From contig CASEMX010000012.1 in the NCBI GenBank assembly GCA_949289155.1, positions 1 to 60,916 of the forward strand: a stretch of 60,916 nt of DNA, given 5' to 3'. The position numbers and the translations under genes are program-made. Source of the stretch: an uncultured Parabacteroides sp. (GTDB lineage Bacteria > Bacteroidota > Bacteroidia > Bacteroidales > Tannerellaceae). The notes beneath the pieces were generated by a model. The model made no database searches, had not been told where the DNA came from, and saw only the letters and a list, made by a program, of their open reading frames with translations. This document shows, one piece after another, positions 6,507-15,172 of the stretch; the first letter of the stretch is position 1, and every line of letters begins with the position of its first letter.

Positions 6507-8861
6507 TTAATTGATGAATAATCGGAATTTACAGAAGAACGAGCGCCCCGGCTTCTGGAGTTTGTAATTATCATACGCCGTCGCGTCAAACAGATTGTCG
6601 CACTGCAACGAGAGATTGTACCGTTCGTTCTTCCACGAATAGGACAACGCCACCGACGATAGATGTTGCGCCGGAATGCGAGCCTTGCTTTCCAGTGCGC
6701 CGTATGCTTCCCACGAAAGGAAAAACCAATGCACCCACTGGTAGGCATAACTGATACGCAAGCGACTCTCCGGCAACCCTATATTATAAAAGGAATAAGC
6801 TGCCTCAGCATTGCAGAACAGCCACGGCTTATTGGGCACGCGGTTATTATAGGTCGCCGAGGGTTTGCCGTCGGTCTTGAACTCCATCTGGTCGCGCGCA
6901 TCCTGATAGCAGGCATTCGCCATCAACAGCAGACGGTTCTGCCAATCGTAGCGCACTTCCCCCTCCACTCCTTTGATATGCACCGCCGGCAAGTTTTGGT
7001 ATTGCATCATCCCCTCTTTCTCCGAGACCACCGCTTGGATATAATTATCCACGTAGCGCAAGAATCCGTTGGCTTCGTAAGAGATAGCATGTCCTACTGC
7101 CGGGCGATAAGTACCGAAGAGGCCGAAGTTCACATTGTTGCTTTCCTCCGGAGAGAGCGCGACATTCGCATAGACCGTCGTTCCGTTTCCCAACAATTCA
7201 CGCGCCATCGGCAGACGCACGCTATGCTCGAAGGAGGCCTTCAGCGAAAGCGCATCGAAAAAAGAATAGCGCGAGCCGACACCGTAACCGATATAATTAT
7301 GCGTGGACGACGCCGGGACATCCTCTGAGCCGGTAATCCAATACAAATCCTGCTGTTGGATGGAGACATGGTTGATATAATCCTTCACGAAGAGGGTATT
7401 CTCCATCTTTCCATTGAAAAAATGCTGATTGTAAGAGAGCCCTAAGATATGCTTCGCCAAGAGGTCGTCGGATGCCTCGAATTCTGTGTCGATTTCATCG
7501 TAGCGGTCGTTGCCGGTCCGCGTCAGCAGGTAATTCAGGTTCAGCGCATGATGCGGATTCAAGGTATAATCGAAATTCGTCCGCACGATGGTCGTCGGGC
7601 GATTATAATGGCGGAGCGAACGGGCACGGCCGGTTATCTCATTGCGGGAGCTCTCGATATAATCGCCGTTCCAATCATATTTGCGGAACGCCGTATCGAC
7701 CGTCAGCGAATAATCCCACGTATGCGACAGCGAGGCATTCAGCTGCAACCCCTCCGTCAGGAAATCCTTTTTCCGGTAACGTGCCGACAGGTTCCATGCA
7801 TGCGACTGCCGTTCCGCCATGCCATACACCTTCGTCTGTACCGAGCCGGTCTGCAATTCTTTATCCACTTTGGAATAGGATGCCGACAAGAACAGTGCAT
7901 CCGCCCATGTTTTATTCGTAATCCCCACCTCCAGTTGTCCGAACAACGAGAAATAATCGTCATGGAAGCGTTTCCGGTCACGGAGCACATATTCGCGGCT
8001 CGCCTCATCCCAGACTTCCACCTCTTTCATCGTATAATCGTTCTTCGAATAGTTCACGCCCAAGGTTGGACGGATAATCAAGCCTGTTTTCTTCTCGACA
8101 AACTGCGCATTCAAATCCGCTTTATGCGTATGGAACGACCCCAGCCCGTACGACACATCCAGATAGTTCTTCTTTTCCTCTTTCGTGATGATATTGATGG
8201 CTCCGCCCAACGCATCCGCGCCCAAACTTGCCGGAACGACCCCTTTATATATCTCGATACGGTCGATGATATTCACCGGAAGGTTTGCCAGCGATACCTC
8301 GCTTCCCTTCGTATCCAAGGGCATCCCGTCGAGGAAATAACGCACCGAACTGCCCGACATGCCATTTATCGACAGCTCGAAGTCCGAGCCGACGCCCCCC
8401 TCTTCGCGAATGCGGATGCCGGTCGCCTTGTTCACTATCGAGCTGACACTATTCACCGATACGGCAATGTCTTTCACGTCCAACGCATTTACCGAAAACG
8501 CACTCTCTTTCAACTTCCGGCTTTTGGATTTGCCATAGACCTCGACCGAATTCAGATTGACCTGTTGGCTTTTCAGGATAAAATCCCGCTCCGTGTCGGC
8601 CGTCAGACGGATGCGCTCCTTCACCGTCTCATATCCTACCGACGAGACTACAACGGTATAGGTCCCCGGAGCCAACCGAAGCGCATACGAGCCATCCTCC
8701 TCCGAATAAACACCCTCCGCACTATTCTCTACGGCTATCGCGACGGCAGACAACGCCCTCTTATCCGCGTCCCGAACCGTTCCGGATAGCACCAACGCCT
8801 CCTGCGCCCAAACCAGCAACGGCGACAGCATGCAAAGCAGCAATGTGTTCACAAATTTCAT
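6507..8861 (-). CDS. TonB-dependent receptor under cobalamin riboswitch (BtuB-like role)
   Basis: A 784-residue outer-membrane receptor: signal peptide to about residue 19 (LLVWAQ), a carboxypeptidase-regulatory-like domain (about 24-95), a plug domain (about 115-225, with the typical VSSIVNKATGIRIREEGG and LGADALGGAINIITK), then a 22-strand-type barrel to the C-terminus (FCKFRLFIN). Such proteins import ligands with energy from TonB-ExbBD. The upstream riboswitch makes a corrinoid the most likely substrate, although the barrel itself does not reveal the ligand. The DUF4374 lipoprotein follows after 13 bp in the same transcript. I do not name it btuB because several paralogues with different corrinoid preferences exist in this order. 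Confidence 0.88.
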   Translation of the reverse strand: MKFVNTLLLCMLSPLLVWAQEALVLSGTVRDADKRALSAVAIAVENSAEGVYSEEDGSYALRLAPGTYTVVVSSVGYETVKERIRLTADTERDFILKSQQVNLNSVEVYGKSKSRKLKESAFSVNALDVKDIAVSVNSVSSIVNKATGIRIREEGGVGSDFELSINGMSGSSVRYFLDGMPLDTKGSEVSLANLPVNIIDRIEIYKGVVPASLGADALGGAINIITKEEKKNYLDVSYGLGSFHTHKADLNAQFVEKKTGLIIRPTLGVNYSKNDYTMKEVEVWDEASREYVLRDRKRFHDDYFSLFGQLEVGITNKTWADALFLSASYSKVDKELQTGSVQTKVYGMAERQSHAWNLSARYRKKDFLTEGLQLNASLSHTWDYSLTVDTAFRKYDWNGDYIESSRNEITGRARSLRHYNRPTTIVRTNFDYTLNPHHALNLNYLLTRTGNDRYDEIDTEFEASDDLLAKHILGLSYNQHFFNGKMENTLFVKDYINHVSIQQQDLYWITGSEDVPASSTHNYIGYGVGSRYSFFDALSLKASFEHSVRLPMARELLGNGTTVYANVALSPEESNNVNFGLFGTYRPAVGHAISYEANGFLRYVDNYIQAVVSEKEGMMQYQNLPAVHIKGVEGEVRYDWQNRLLLMANACYQDARDQMEFKTDGKPSATYNNRVPNKPWLFCNAEAAYSFYNIGLPESRLRISYAYQWVHWFFLSWEAYGALESKARIPAQHLSSVALSYSWKNERYNLSLQCDNLFDATAYDNYKLQKPGRSFFCKFRLFIN

Positions 8862-8882
8862 TCCTGTATTCCTTTCTGTGTT

Positions 8883-8912
8883 GTCGGCTTTATTCCCCGA
8901 AAGCCATTCGAC
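8883..8912 (-). promoter_or_regulatory. Hairpin in riboswitch expression platform
   Basis: On the minus strand GGCTTT pairs with AAAGCC, extended by GTCG and CGAC around a small bulge. It lies between the riboswitch core and the receptor start and has no following T-run, so control of translation is more likely than termination. Confidence 0.4.
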
Positions 8913-8914
8913 AA

Positions 8915-9098
8915 TGGATTGCAGATTGGCAGGTCTTCTGACTTACTCGCCTTCCGGGCGCCTTCCCGTCCTTCTGACAGTGGCAAGAGTGATGCCCGAA
9001 AGAGTGGGTCGAGTTTACAGCAGCGGGTCTGTTCAGGATTTTCACCTGATTCCCTTTTCATTATTCTTCCGTGGATTCGGAATCATAACACCAATCTT
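8915..9098 (-). promoter_or_regulatory. Cobalamin riboswitch
   Basis: Read on the minus strand, the leader has the core elements in order: GGGAATCAGGTGAAAATCC, then ACCCGCTGCTGTAA, GCCACTG and the B12 box AGTCAGAAGACCTGCC (8928-8943). It represses downstream genes when adenosyl- or other cobalamin is bound. It is transcribed from the TACCTTTG element at 9106-9113 and controls the TonB receptor and DUF4374 lipoprotein. Confidence 0.93.
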
Positions 9099-9105
9099 TC
9101 GCCGG

Positions 9106-9113
9106 CAAAGGTA
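9106..9113 (-). promoter_or_regulatory. TACCTTTG promoter element of the riboswitch transcript
   Basis: Exact Bacteroidetes -7 element just upstream of the riboswitch; predicted transcription start is near 9099. Confidence 0.65.
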
Positions 9114-9181
9114 TAAAATAAATTAAATATTGCTCCAAAAGAGGTAAAAAAAATGAGAAGAAACCCAAATCTAACGAAAAA

Positions 9182-9466
9182 CGGATGCTCGCGTTCGTCA
9201 GCATCCGAAATCGGGCGAAAATCGGATGCCCGAATTCGTCAGCATCCGAAATCAGGCGAAAAACGGATGCCCGCATTCGTCAGCATCCGAAATCGAACGA
9301 AAAACGGATGCCCGCATTTGTCAGCATCCGAAATGAGGGCTACAAACGGATGCTCGCGTTTGTCAGCATCCGAAATTCAACAAAAAAAGGATGCTCGCGT
9401 TTACCAGCATCCAAAATGAGGGCTACAAAGGGATGCCCGCGTTTGTCAGCATCCTTTCGTAGCCCT
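9182..9466. repeat. 41/42-bp tandem array, 7 units
   Basis: CGGATGC-like units begin at 9182, 9223, 9264, 9305, 9347, 9388 and 9430. In each, CGGATGC pairs with GCATCCG about 12 bases later, giving a 7-bp stem. The array begins about 20 bp beyond the stop of the radical SAM gene (minus strand) and stops short of the riboswitch promoter. The last copies alternate with GAGGGCTACAAA spacers. Confidence 0.95.
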
Positions 9467-9485
9467 TTTTTAATCTGAAACCGAA

Positions 9486-10265
9486 TCAATAGGAGACCGA
9501 AACGTCGAATCCTGCCTCCCGCGCACGTTGGGCGATTGCATCCAAATCCTCTTTCGATACTTTCGCCAATGTTTTCAGCGGAGTTTCCCGGTCGATGGTG
9601 TAAATCATCACCTGTTTCGGACGGATTTGCTTCAGCGCCTCCAGCCAGCCGGCGATTTCCTCCTCCGTCGTGTTATCGACACGCACGCCGTCGCGCTCGC
9701 CCCGCAGGAACATGGTCTGGATAATCACTTTGCCATTGAAGCGGCACAAATTCCGCAGCAACTTCTCGAAACAAAAGCCGGGCTGGTTCGGATTATCTAT
9801 CTGCCGAATCCGCGAATCGAGCACCGAATCCAACTTCATGATATTATCCTCCACCTTGCACAGGGCTTGGAACACCGGCTCCTTGTCCAACATCGTCGAA
9901 TTGGAGAGGACCGCAATTTTCGCCGAAGGGCAATGGCGGTCGCGAATCGCAATCGTATCGTCGATGATTCCGGCAAAGTCCGGATGCAACGTCGGCTCGC
10001 CGTTCCCCGCGAAAGTAATCACGTCCGGCACAAGGCCGTCGGCACGCATCGCATCCAGTTTGTCCGTCAGTTGCTTCTTCACCTCCTCGCGCCGCGGCAT
10101 CGAAGCGTGAGGGCGATGGTCCTCGTTGAATCCGCATTCGCAATAGATACAATTAAAGGTGCATAATTTCCCATCGACGGGGAAGAGATTGACGCCCAAG
10201 GAGACGCCCAAACGCCGGCTATGCACCGGACCGTACACAATTTTATCAAAAAGAATCGTACTCAT
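9486..10265 (-). CDS. Radical SAM protein (COG0731-like)
   Basis: A 259-residue radical SAM enzyme. The [4Fe-4S] motif is CTFNCIYC with Cys35, Cys39 and Cys42, followed by another Cys at 44. TFAGNGEPTLHPDF (about 94-107) is the SAM-binding GGE-type motif and IAVLSNSTML the next strand. The N-terminus YGPVHSRRLGVSLGVNLFP is typical of COG0731 Fe-S oxidoreductases, some of which modify wyosine tRNA; the substrate of this bacterial subgroup is not established. It is transcribed alone from TAATTTTG at 10313-10320, and a tandem array starts just after its stop. Confidence 0.85.
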   Translation of the reverse strand: MSTILFDKIVYGPVHSRRLGVSLGVNLFPVDGKLCTFNCIYCECGFNEDHRPHASMPRREEVKKQLTDKLDAMRADGLVPDVITFAGNGEPTLHPDFAGIIDDTIAIRDRHCPSAKIAVLSNSTMLDKEPVFQALCKVEDNIMKLDSVLDSRIRQIDNPNQPGFCFEKLLRNLCRFNGKVIIQTMFLRGERDGVRVDNTTEEEIAGWLEALKQIRPKQVMIYTIDRETPLKTLAKVSKEDLDAIAQRAREAGFDVSVSY

Positions 10266-10312
10266 AACCTTGTCAAACTATATTTTAAGCGATAAGAGCT
10301 GTTTTCGCCAGA

Positions 10313-10320
10313 CAAAATTA
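10313..10320 (-). promoter_or_regulatory. TAATTTTG promoter element of the radical SAM gene
   Basis: TAnnTTTG match 48 bp upstream of the ATG at 10265 on the minus strand. Confidence 0.5.
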
Positions 10321-10330
10321 CGGCTTTCCC

Positions 10331-12346
10331 TCAAAATTTCCACTGCAACAAAGCAGATAAATCGGTTTTCCGGTTTCCTTCTATCTCTTCCGTATCCGTA
10401 CCGATTTTATCCCTGTCCGAATACCACGTGTGGCCTATCTTCCCCGACAACGACAACCGCGAACAGATATCCCAACGGAACGTCGCGGCAAAGCGGATGC
10501 CTTTTCCATAAAACGACGGCATGTAAAATGCATACAGGATATTCTTTTCATACGAACTGATGCGGGAGGAATAGCCCTCCGTCGAAAACCACGCGACATA
10601 GGTATCGAAGCGGAAAGGGCAACGCTGCGGATGCCAACCGACACTTTGCGACAACGAATAACCGTACTCTTTCTCTCCATAATCCGAAAGAATCCCATCC
10701 GCCGCCGTGCGCATCTGCCAAGCCGAAGCCAACACGTACGTCATCTGCCAACGCAGACGCTGCTGCCTCCCCGCCTCATCCTTGTCCTTGCATTTGTAAC
10801 GCAAATAAGTAGAGACAGACGAGCCCGTCGAATAATCCAACTGTACCATATATTCCCGCCCGAACGAAGGATAATCCACCTGATACTTCAACCAAGGAAA
10901 CCGATAAAAATCCGCATAGGCAGAAACCTTCCAATACCCGAACGGCGTCCACTGGAACCCTAAATAGATGCCCTGCTCATTCTGCACCGTTGAATTTTGC
11001 GCAAACGCATTCCCGAAAAACGCCTGATAACGCCGGTCATAATAACGGTGCAATGCCAACAACGAAAGATAAGAAACCGGCGTAAGCTGTACGGCATTCA
11101 GCGTCGCCACCGCGCCGTTTGCCGAAACAGCCGTCTCCCCATACAATTTTCCCCACCGATTTTTCAACATATAATCAACACCTATGTTGAAATTTCTTTT
11201 TCCTCTGAAGGCAAAGAGGTTATACGGTTTATTTTGCGGATAAATCGTCCGCCCGCCGAAGGAATAATTCACCGCCGTCAGACCAATGTGGAAATCCGGT
11301 TTAGCGAAACGGATATTCCCGCCGAACGTTTGCATCGGCACAGTTCGCCGTTTCTCCCAATCGCGCTGCAGACGATGCATGCCATCCGTTTTCACGGTCG
11401 GAAACGTATCGTTTTCGAGCGCGCCATCCAGTTTCCGATAAGAATAAAACAGACTGGCGTCCCAATCCTTCCAAGTCAAGGTAACCGCCGCCCCACGGAA
11501 AAAGTCCTGCTCGTTCGTCGAATAATGCCGCCGAAAGCCGTTATTCCGCCGCTCCGCCTGTGCCACCAACGCCGAACGGCTGGGCGAAAAATCATTGCTG
11601 ATTACCAAGCCCTGCCCGAAGGAGACTTTGTAATCGCCCACCGCCAAAGTTTTCAACACCCCCATTCCCTTCAACAAGAGATGAAACGAATAATAATCGA
11701 ATCCTTTATGCTTTGCTGTCCAGAAAGGCTCCCCGGCATCTTTTTCCGCAACCAAACCGGCTTGCAAACGGTCGTCATACATATAAGAATAACGAAGCGA
11801 CGCATAAAATGGCTCTCCCAGATATTTCCGATTCGGATACTTTTGCAAAATCGAATCCGAGTAGGAGCGATAGCCCTTCTTCTGTTGAAAACATTGGTCA
11901 TAACGCAATATGAACTCATTTTTTCCATATTTCAACAGATTCTTAACCGTAATCGGACGTTTATCAACAGGCTTTTCACCGACATATACAAAAGGAAGCA
12001 GGAGCTGCAGCGTCTGATAATCCAAATCCCCAACACCTTTCAGTTCATAAATCGACACAAAACGCTCCACCCGCTTCCGATAACGGAGCAAATTATCAAT
12101 CTGTCGGTCTGTCAAGAAGGGAAGCCGCCGAAGCTGTTCGGAAGTTACCTCATTCAAATCGAACGGATGCTCAGCTAAATAGGACAAATCGGCATACAAC
12201 GCCTCCAGACGCTCCTCGTCCACCGATTCATCCATCAAATCTTCCACATACTCTTTCCATTTATCAACAGATACAGTCTCTTGGGAATAAGAAGAATAAC
12301 TTATTATAAACAGAGAAATAAACAAAGTTATCAACCGATTTTTCAT
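10331..12346 (-). CDS. Helix-hairpin-helix domain protein with predicted outer-membrane barrel
   Basis: A 671-residue exported protein: signal peptide MKNRLITLFISLFIISYSSYSQ, then a helical region with two HhH-like segments (about 63-122: DLNEVTSEQLRRLPFLTDRQ and YELKGVGDLDYQTLQLLLPF), of the ComEA type used for DNA binding. The remaining 500 residues alternate aromatic and polar strands and end LSALLQWKF, which suggests a beta-barrel. The function of this Bacteroidetes architecture is not known to me. It follows the PorV/PorQ-like gene by 9 bp, so the two form an operon read from the TACCTTTG element at 13191-13198. An outer-membrane HhH protein could touch DNA or another ligand at the envelope; that is only a suggestion. 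Confidence 0.75.
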   Translation of the reverse strand: MKNRLITLFISLFIISYSSYSQETVSVDKWKEYVEDLMDESVDEERLEALYADLSYLAEHPFDLNEVTSEQLRRLPFLTDRQIDNLLRYRKRVERFVSIYELKGVGDLDYQTLQLLLPFVYVGEKPVDKRPITVKNLLKYGKNEFILRYDQCFQQKKGYRSYSDSILQKYPNRKYLGEPFYASLRYSYMYDDRLQAGLVAEKDAGEPFWTAKHKGFDYYSFHLLLKGMGVLKTLAVGDYKVSFGQGLVISNDFSPSRSALVAQAERRNNGFRRHYSTNEQDFFRGAAVTLTWKDWDASLFYSYRKLDGALENDTFPTVKTDGMHRLQRDWEKRRTVPMQTFGGNIRFAKPDFHIGLTAVNYSFGGRTIYPQNKPYNLFAFRGKRNFNIGVDYMLKNRWGKLYGETAVSANGAVATLNAVQLTPVSYLSLLALHRYYDRRYQAFFGNAFAQNSTVQNEQGIYLGFQWTPFGYWKVSAYADFYRFPWLKYQVDYPSFGREYMVQLDYSTGSSVSTYLRYKCKDKDEAGRQQRLRWQMTYVLASAWQMRTAADGILSDYGEKEYGYSLSQSVGWHPQRCPFRFDTYVAWFSTEGYSSRISSYEKNILYAFYMPSFYGKGIRFAATFRWDICSRLSLSGKIGHTWYSDRDKIGTDTEEIEGNRKTDLSALLQWKF

Positions 12347-12355
12347 AGCCTTTTT

Positions 12356-13168
12356 CTAAAATGAATAATTTAAACCTACACCAGAACTGATTCCTAATAC
12401 CGGATGCCAAAGTGCAACCGCATCGATTCCGAATCCTTTTAATCGGAATCCTGCCCCAAAACAGGGAAGAAACGGCGATGTCTGCATTCCGGCACGCAAA
12501 CTGAAACGCTCCCAGACCACATATTCCAATCCGAATCCACCTTTTATCCGACGCGATTCATCCACTGCAGCGAATGCACTTATCAACAATCTGTCGATAA
12601 CTTCATAGGTCAATCCGGTTTGTATTTCGAACGATTTTAATTCTTTTACTTCCAGCTGTTTTTGCGAAATGCTCACGGAGGGCAAATCCCTTGCCATGAT
12701 TCCTATCAACAATTTATCCATCGGAGAATAAACAATGCCGATATCGGTTGACAAACGCGCAGGCATTTTCTCGTAAAGTTCCGACTGAATCCAAGCATAT
12801 TGAAAGCTTACGCCCACACTCCAATGGGAATTCAACCGTTTTGCCAACTCGATTCTCACCATATTCTGCCGATATTGTTCATAACCGAACGAGGTGAGTT
12901 GAAAAGCTGTTGACAAATAACGATTCGGGAGTTGAAAACTGCCCGTAATTGTGCCTAACTCCTTCAAGGCATACCGATTGAAATACTCCAAACGTACTAC
13001 TTTATCTGAAGAATACTCCAATAACGCAGGATTATAAACAGAGGAAAGTGTAACTCCATTCCCGCCCATGCTTAACGCACGTACGTCCGGCAAACGCAAA
13101 TTCTCTATCGCTAATGCCGAAATAGTCACACATAGAAATAAGGAAAGCCAATATTTTTTCATAGCCAT
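12356..13168 (-). CDS. Predicted outer-membrane beta-barrel protein (PorV/PorQ-like)
   Basis: A 270-residue protein with a signal peptide (MAMKKYWLSLFLCVTISALA) and then LRLPDVRALSMGGNGVTLSSVYNPALLEY, the opening pattern of PorV/PorQ/FadL-like barrels. The rest is amphipathic strand, ending SSGVGLNYSF with a terminal aromatic residue as expected for insertion by Bam. I do not assign a specific type IX secretion role because no other Por gene is nearby. It is the first gene of a two-gene operon with the HhH protein. Confidence 0.7.
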   Translation of the reverse strand: MAMKKYWLSLFLCVTISALAIENLRLPDVRALSMGGNGVTLSSVYNPALLEYSSDKVVRLEYFNRYALKELGTITGSFQLPNRYLSTAFQLTSFGYEQYRQNMVRIELAKRLNSHWSVGVSFQYAWIQSELYEKMPARLSTDIGIVYSPMDKLLIGIMARDLPSVSISQKQLEVKELKSFEIQTGLTYEVIDRLLISAFAAVDESRRIKGGFGLEYVVWERFSLRAGMQTSPFLPCFGAGFRLKGFGIDAVALWHPVLGISSGVGLNYSF

Positions 13169-13190
13169 TGGGTTTTGTTTTATTTTGCGT

Positions 13191-13198
13191 CAAAGGTA
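13191..13198 (-). promoter_or_regulatory. TACCTTTG promoter element of the barrel/HhH operon
   Basis: Exact TAnnTTTG match about 23 bp upstream of ATG 13168 on the minus strand. Confidence 0.6.
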
Positions 13199-13345
13199 CG
13201 ATAAATTCCCTTCTCAAAAAATTTTTGAGAAAAGAAATTATCCGGAATTTATCAAATGCATAGAATGATTGACGGCTACTTTAAACAAAAATGTCCGATG
13301 GTTTCCCAAAAAACAGGCGGATGTTCGAAACAGTTTCAAAAGGTT

Positions 13346-13646
13346 GCTGCCATTGGTAAGATGTCGTCGTCCCTGATTCTGATTCGCTGCCGACGGCAGG
13401 AAATGGTCGCAGCACTTCAAAAGCTCGCTGCCGACGGCAGGGGATGGTCGCAACGCTTCAAAAGGTTGCTGCCGACGGCGGGAAGTATTCGTCAACCGAT
13501 TCCGATTCGCCGCCGACGGCAGGAGATGGTCGCAGGCTTCAAAAGCGCGCTGCCATTGGCGGGAAGTCGTCGTCAACTAATTCTGATTCGCTGCCGACGG
13601 CTGGAAGTTTTCGCAGACAATATCCTGATTCAGACTTGACACGCCT
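13346..13646. repeat. 41-bp tandem array, 7 units (family shared with 50.6 kb)
   Basis: GCTGCC-like unit starts are at 13346, 13386, 13427, 13468, 13509, 13549 and 13590 (40-41 bp). Many units hold the palindrome CTGCCGACGGCAG. Two sub-types mix: one with GGATGGTCGCA then CTTCAAAAG, one with GGGAAGTCGTCGTCAACT then GATTCTGATTCG. The array ends with TATCCTGATTCAGA followed by TTGACACGCC, as does the array at 50.6 kb. It lies between divergent genes. Confidence 0.93.
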
Positions 13647-13753
13647 TCATGTTTTTCTCAGTTTCTTCTGCCTATTCCTAAAGAATACACAACAAATTTG
13701 CGAATTTAATATTTTTTATCAAGAAAATAGTTGGAGGTTTCATTGACAAGCCG

Positions 13754-13761
13754 TACATTTG
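13754..13761 (+). promoter_or_regulatory. TACATTTG promoter of a candidate small RNA
   Basis: TTG at 13731-13733, a 20-bp spacer and TACATTTG give a complete Bacteroidetes-type promoter with a start near 13767, far upstream of the U32 start codon. Confidence 0.55.
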
Positions 13762-13766
13762 CAATG

Positions 13767-13844
13767 TGGTTTTTTCATAATAGTATTAGATTTAAGGTTA
13801 ACAAAATTGATTAGGGGTTGTCGTGAGACAGCCTTTAATTATTT
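13767..13844 (+). ncRNA. Candidate small RNA or attenuated leader (about 78 nt)
   Basis: From the promoter above, the transcript would run through an A/T-rich stretch (TTAAGGTTAACAAAATTGA) into a hairpin, GGTTGTC-GTGA-GACAGCC (13816-13833), followed by TTTAATTATTT. The stem has one wobble pair and a GNRA-type GUGA loop. No ORF fits. A second promoter at 13881 serves the U32 gene, so this RNA may be independent. I recall similar leaders in Bacteroides but cannot name a family. Confidence 0.4.
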
Positions 13845-13880
13845 ATAGGGGACTCTTTCTATATATTCTGCATTTATTCC

Positions 13881-13888
13881 TACCTTTG
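13881..13888 (+). promoter_or_regulatory. TACCTTTG promoter element of the U32 operon
   Basis: Exact element 19 bp upstream of ATG 13907; it excludes the upstream in-frame ATG at 13823 as start. Confidence 0.65.
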
Positions 13889-13906
13889 CAGAGAGAATAC
13901 AAGACT

Positions 13907-15172
13907 ATGAGATTTAACGAGAAAGATTTTGAAATCATGTCGCCGGTCGGTTCTTATGAATCGTTGATGGCGGCGATACAAGGCGGAACAGATTCCATCT
14001 ACTTCGGAATCGAAGGACTGAATATGCGCTCGCGTTCATCAAACAACTTTACAACGGACGATTTGCGTAAGATTGCTTCCATCTGCCAAGAGCATGGAAT
14101 AAAAAGTTATCTGACCGTAAATACCGTTATATATGGTGAAGATCTCCCACTGATGCGGGAAATCATCGACGCCGCTAAGTCGGCAGGAATTTCAGCCATT
14201 ATTGCGGCAGATGTCGCTGCAATGGATTACGCTAATCAAATCGGCCAAGAGGTACATCTGTCCACCCAATTAAATATTTCGAATGCAGAAGCGTTGAAAT
14301 TCTACGCTCGCTTTGCCGATGTCGTAGTATTGGCACGCGAACTGAACTTGGAGCAGGTGCATACCATCTACGAAGAAATCCAAAGACAACAGATAAAAGG
14401 TCCGAAAGGCGAACTCATCCGCATTGAAATGTTCGCCCACGGCGCACTTTGTATGGCGGTTTCAGGGAAATGCTACCTAAGCCTCCACGAAATGAACGCC
14501 TCTGCCAATCGCGGAGCCTGTATGCAGATTTGCCGGCGGGCATATACCGTACATGATAAGGATAGCAATATCGAACTGGACGTAGAGAACCAATACATCA
14601 TGTCTCCGAAAGACTTGAAAACAATCCATTTTATGAATAAGATGATGGACGCCGGTGTCCGTGTATTCAAGATTGAGGGACGGGCACGCGGTCCGGAGTA
14701 TGTACGCATCGTGACGGAATGCTATAAAGAGGCTGTCCGCGCCTATTGCGAAGGGACATTCAGCGAAGAGAAAGTCGCACAATGGGACGAACGTCTGAAG
14801 ATGGTCTTCAATCGCGGCTTCTGGGACGGCTATTACTTAGGTCAACGCTTAGGGGAATGGAGCAGCAAATATGGTTCGGGAGCAACGCGCAAGAAGGTTT
14901 ATCTGGCACGTGGCATCAAATACTTCGACAAAATAGGCGTAGCGGAGTTCGAAATGGAATGCGGATGCCTGAAAGTAGGCGATGAAATCCTGATTACCGG
15001 TCCTACAACCGGTGCTGTCATGCAGAAAGTGGATGAAATTCGCGTCAATTTGCAAGTTGTCCCGCAAACCGTAAAGGGAGAACGCTTCTCTATCAAAGTG
15101 AATGAAAAAGTTCGTCCGTCCGACCGGCTATATGTCATGGAAATCGTAGAACCTAAAAAGGAGTTCAAATGA
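13907..15172 (+). CDS. U32 family protein (tRNA/rRNA hydroxylation type)
   Basis: A 421-residue member of the peptidase U32 family. Characterised members (TrhP, RlhA) hydroxylate tRNA U34 or 23S rRNA rather than cleave protein. Cys182, Cys189, Cys205 and Cys209, in the segments LCMAVSGKCY and GACMQICR, are the four conserved ligands expected for an Fe-S cluster. MSPVGSYESLMAAIQGGTDSIYFG is the family N-terminus and a C-terminal beta domain is present (VGDEILITGPTTG). The start at 13907 follows from the promoter position. Its stop overlaps the thioesterase ATG (ATGA), so translation is coupled. Length and C-terminal domain resemble TrhP more than RlhA, but this is a modest inference. Confidence 0.85.
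   Translation: MRFNEKDFEIMSPVGSYESLMAAIQGGTDSIYFGIEGLNMRSRSSNNFTTDDLRKIASICQEHGIKSYLTVNTVIYGEDLPLMREIIDAAKSAGISAIIAADVAAMDYANQIGQEVHLSTQLNISNAEALKFYARFADVVVLARELNLEQVHTIYEEIQRQQIKGPKGELIRIEMFAHGALCMAVSGKCYLSLHEMNASANRGACMQICRRAYTVHDKDSNIELDVENQYIMSPKDLKTIHFMNKMMDAGVRVFKIEGRARGPEYVRIVTECYKEAVRAYCEGTFSEEKVAQWDERLKMVFNRGFWDGYYLGQRLGEWSSKYGSGATRKKVYLARGIKYFDKIGVAEFEMECGCLKVGDEILITGPTTGAVMQKVDEIRVNLQVVPQTVKGERFSIKVNEKVRPSDRLYVMEIVEPKKEFK

Noticed and set aside
7449-8789. 446-residue plus-strand ORF
   Set aside because: Antisense shadow of the TonB receptor, whose frame has clear domains and a riboswitch.
9153-9478. Plus-strand ORFs over the 41/42-bp array at 9.2 kb
   Set aside because: Repeat translation only; Arg/Ser/Ile-rich and without recognisable domain.
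10997-12178. 393-residue plus-strand ORF
   Set aside because: Antisense to the HhH/barrel gene, Arg/Ile-rich shadow composition.
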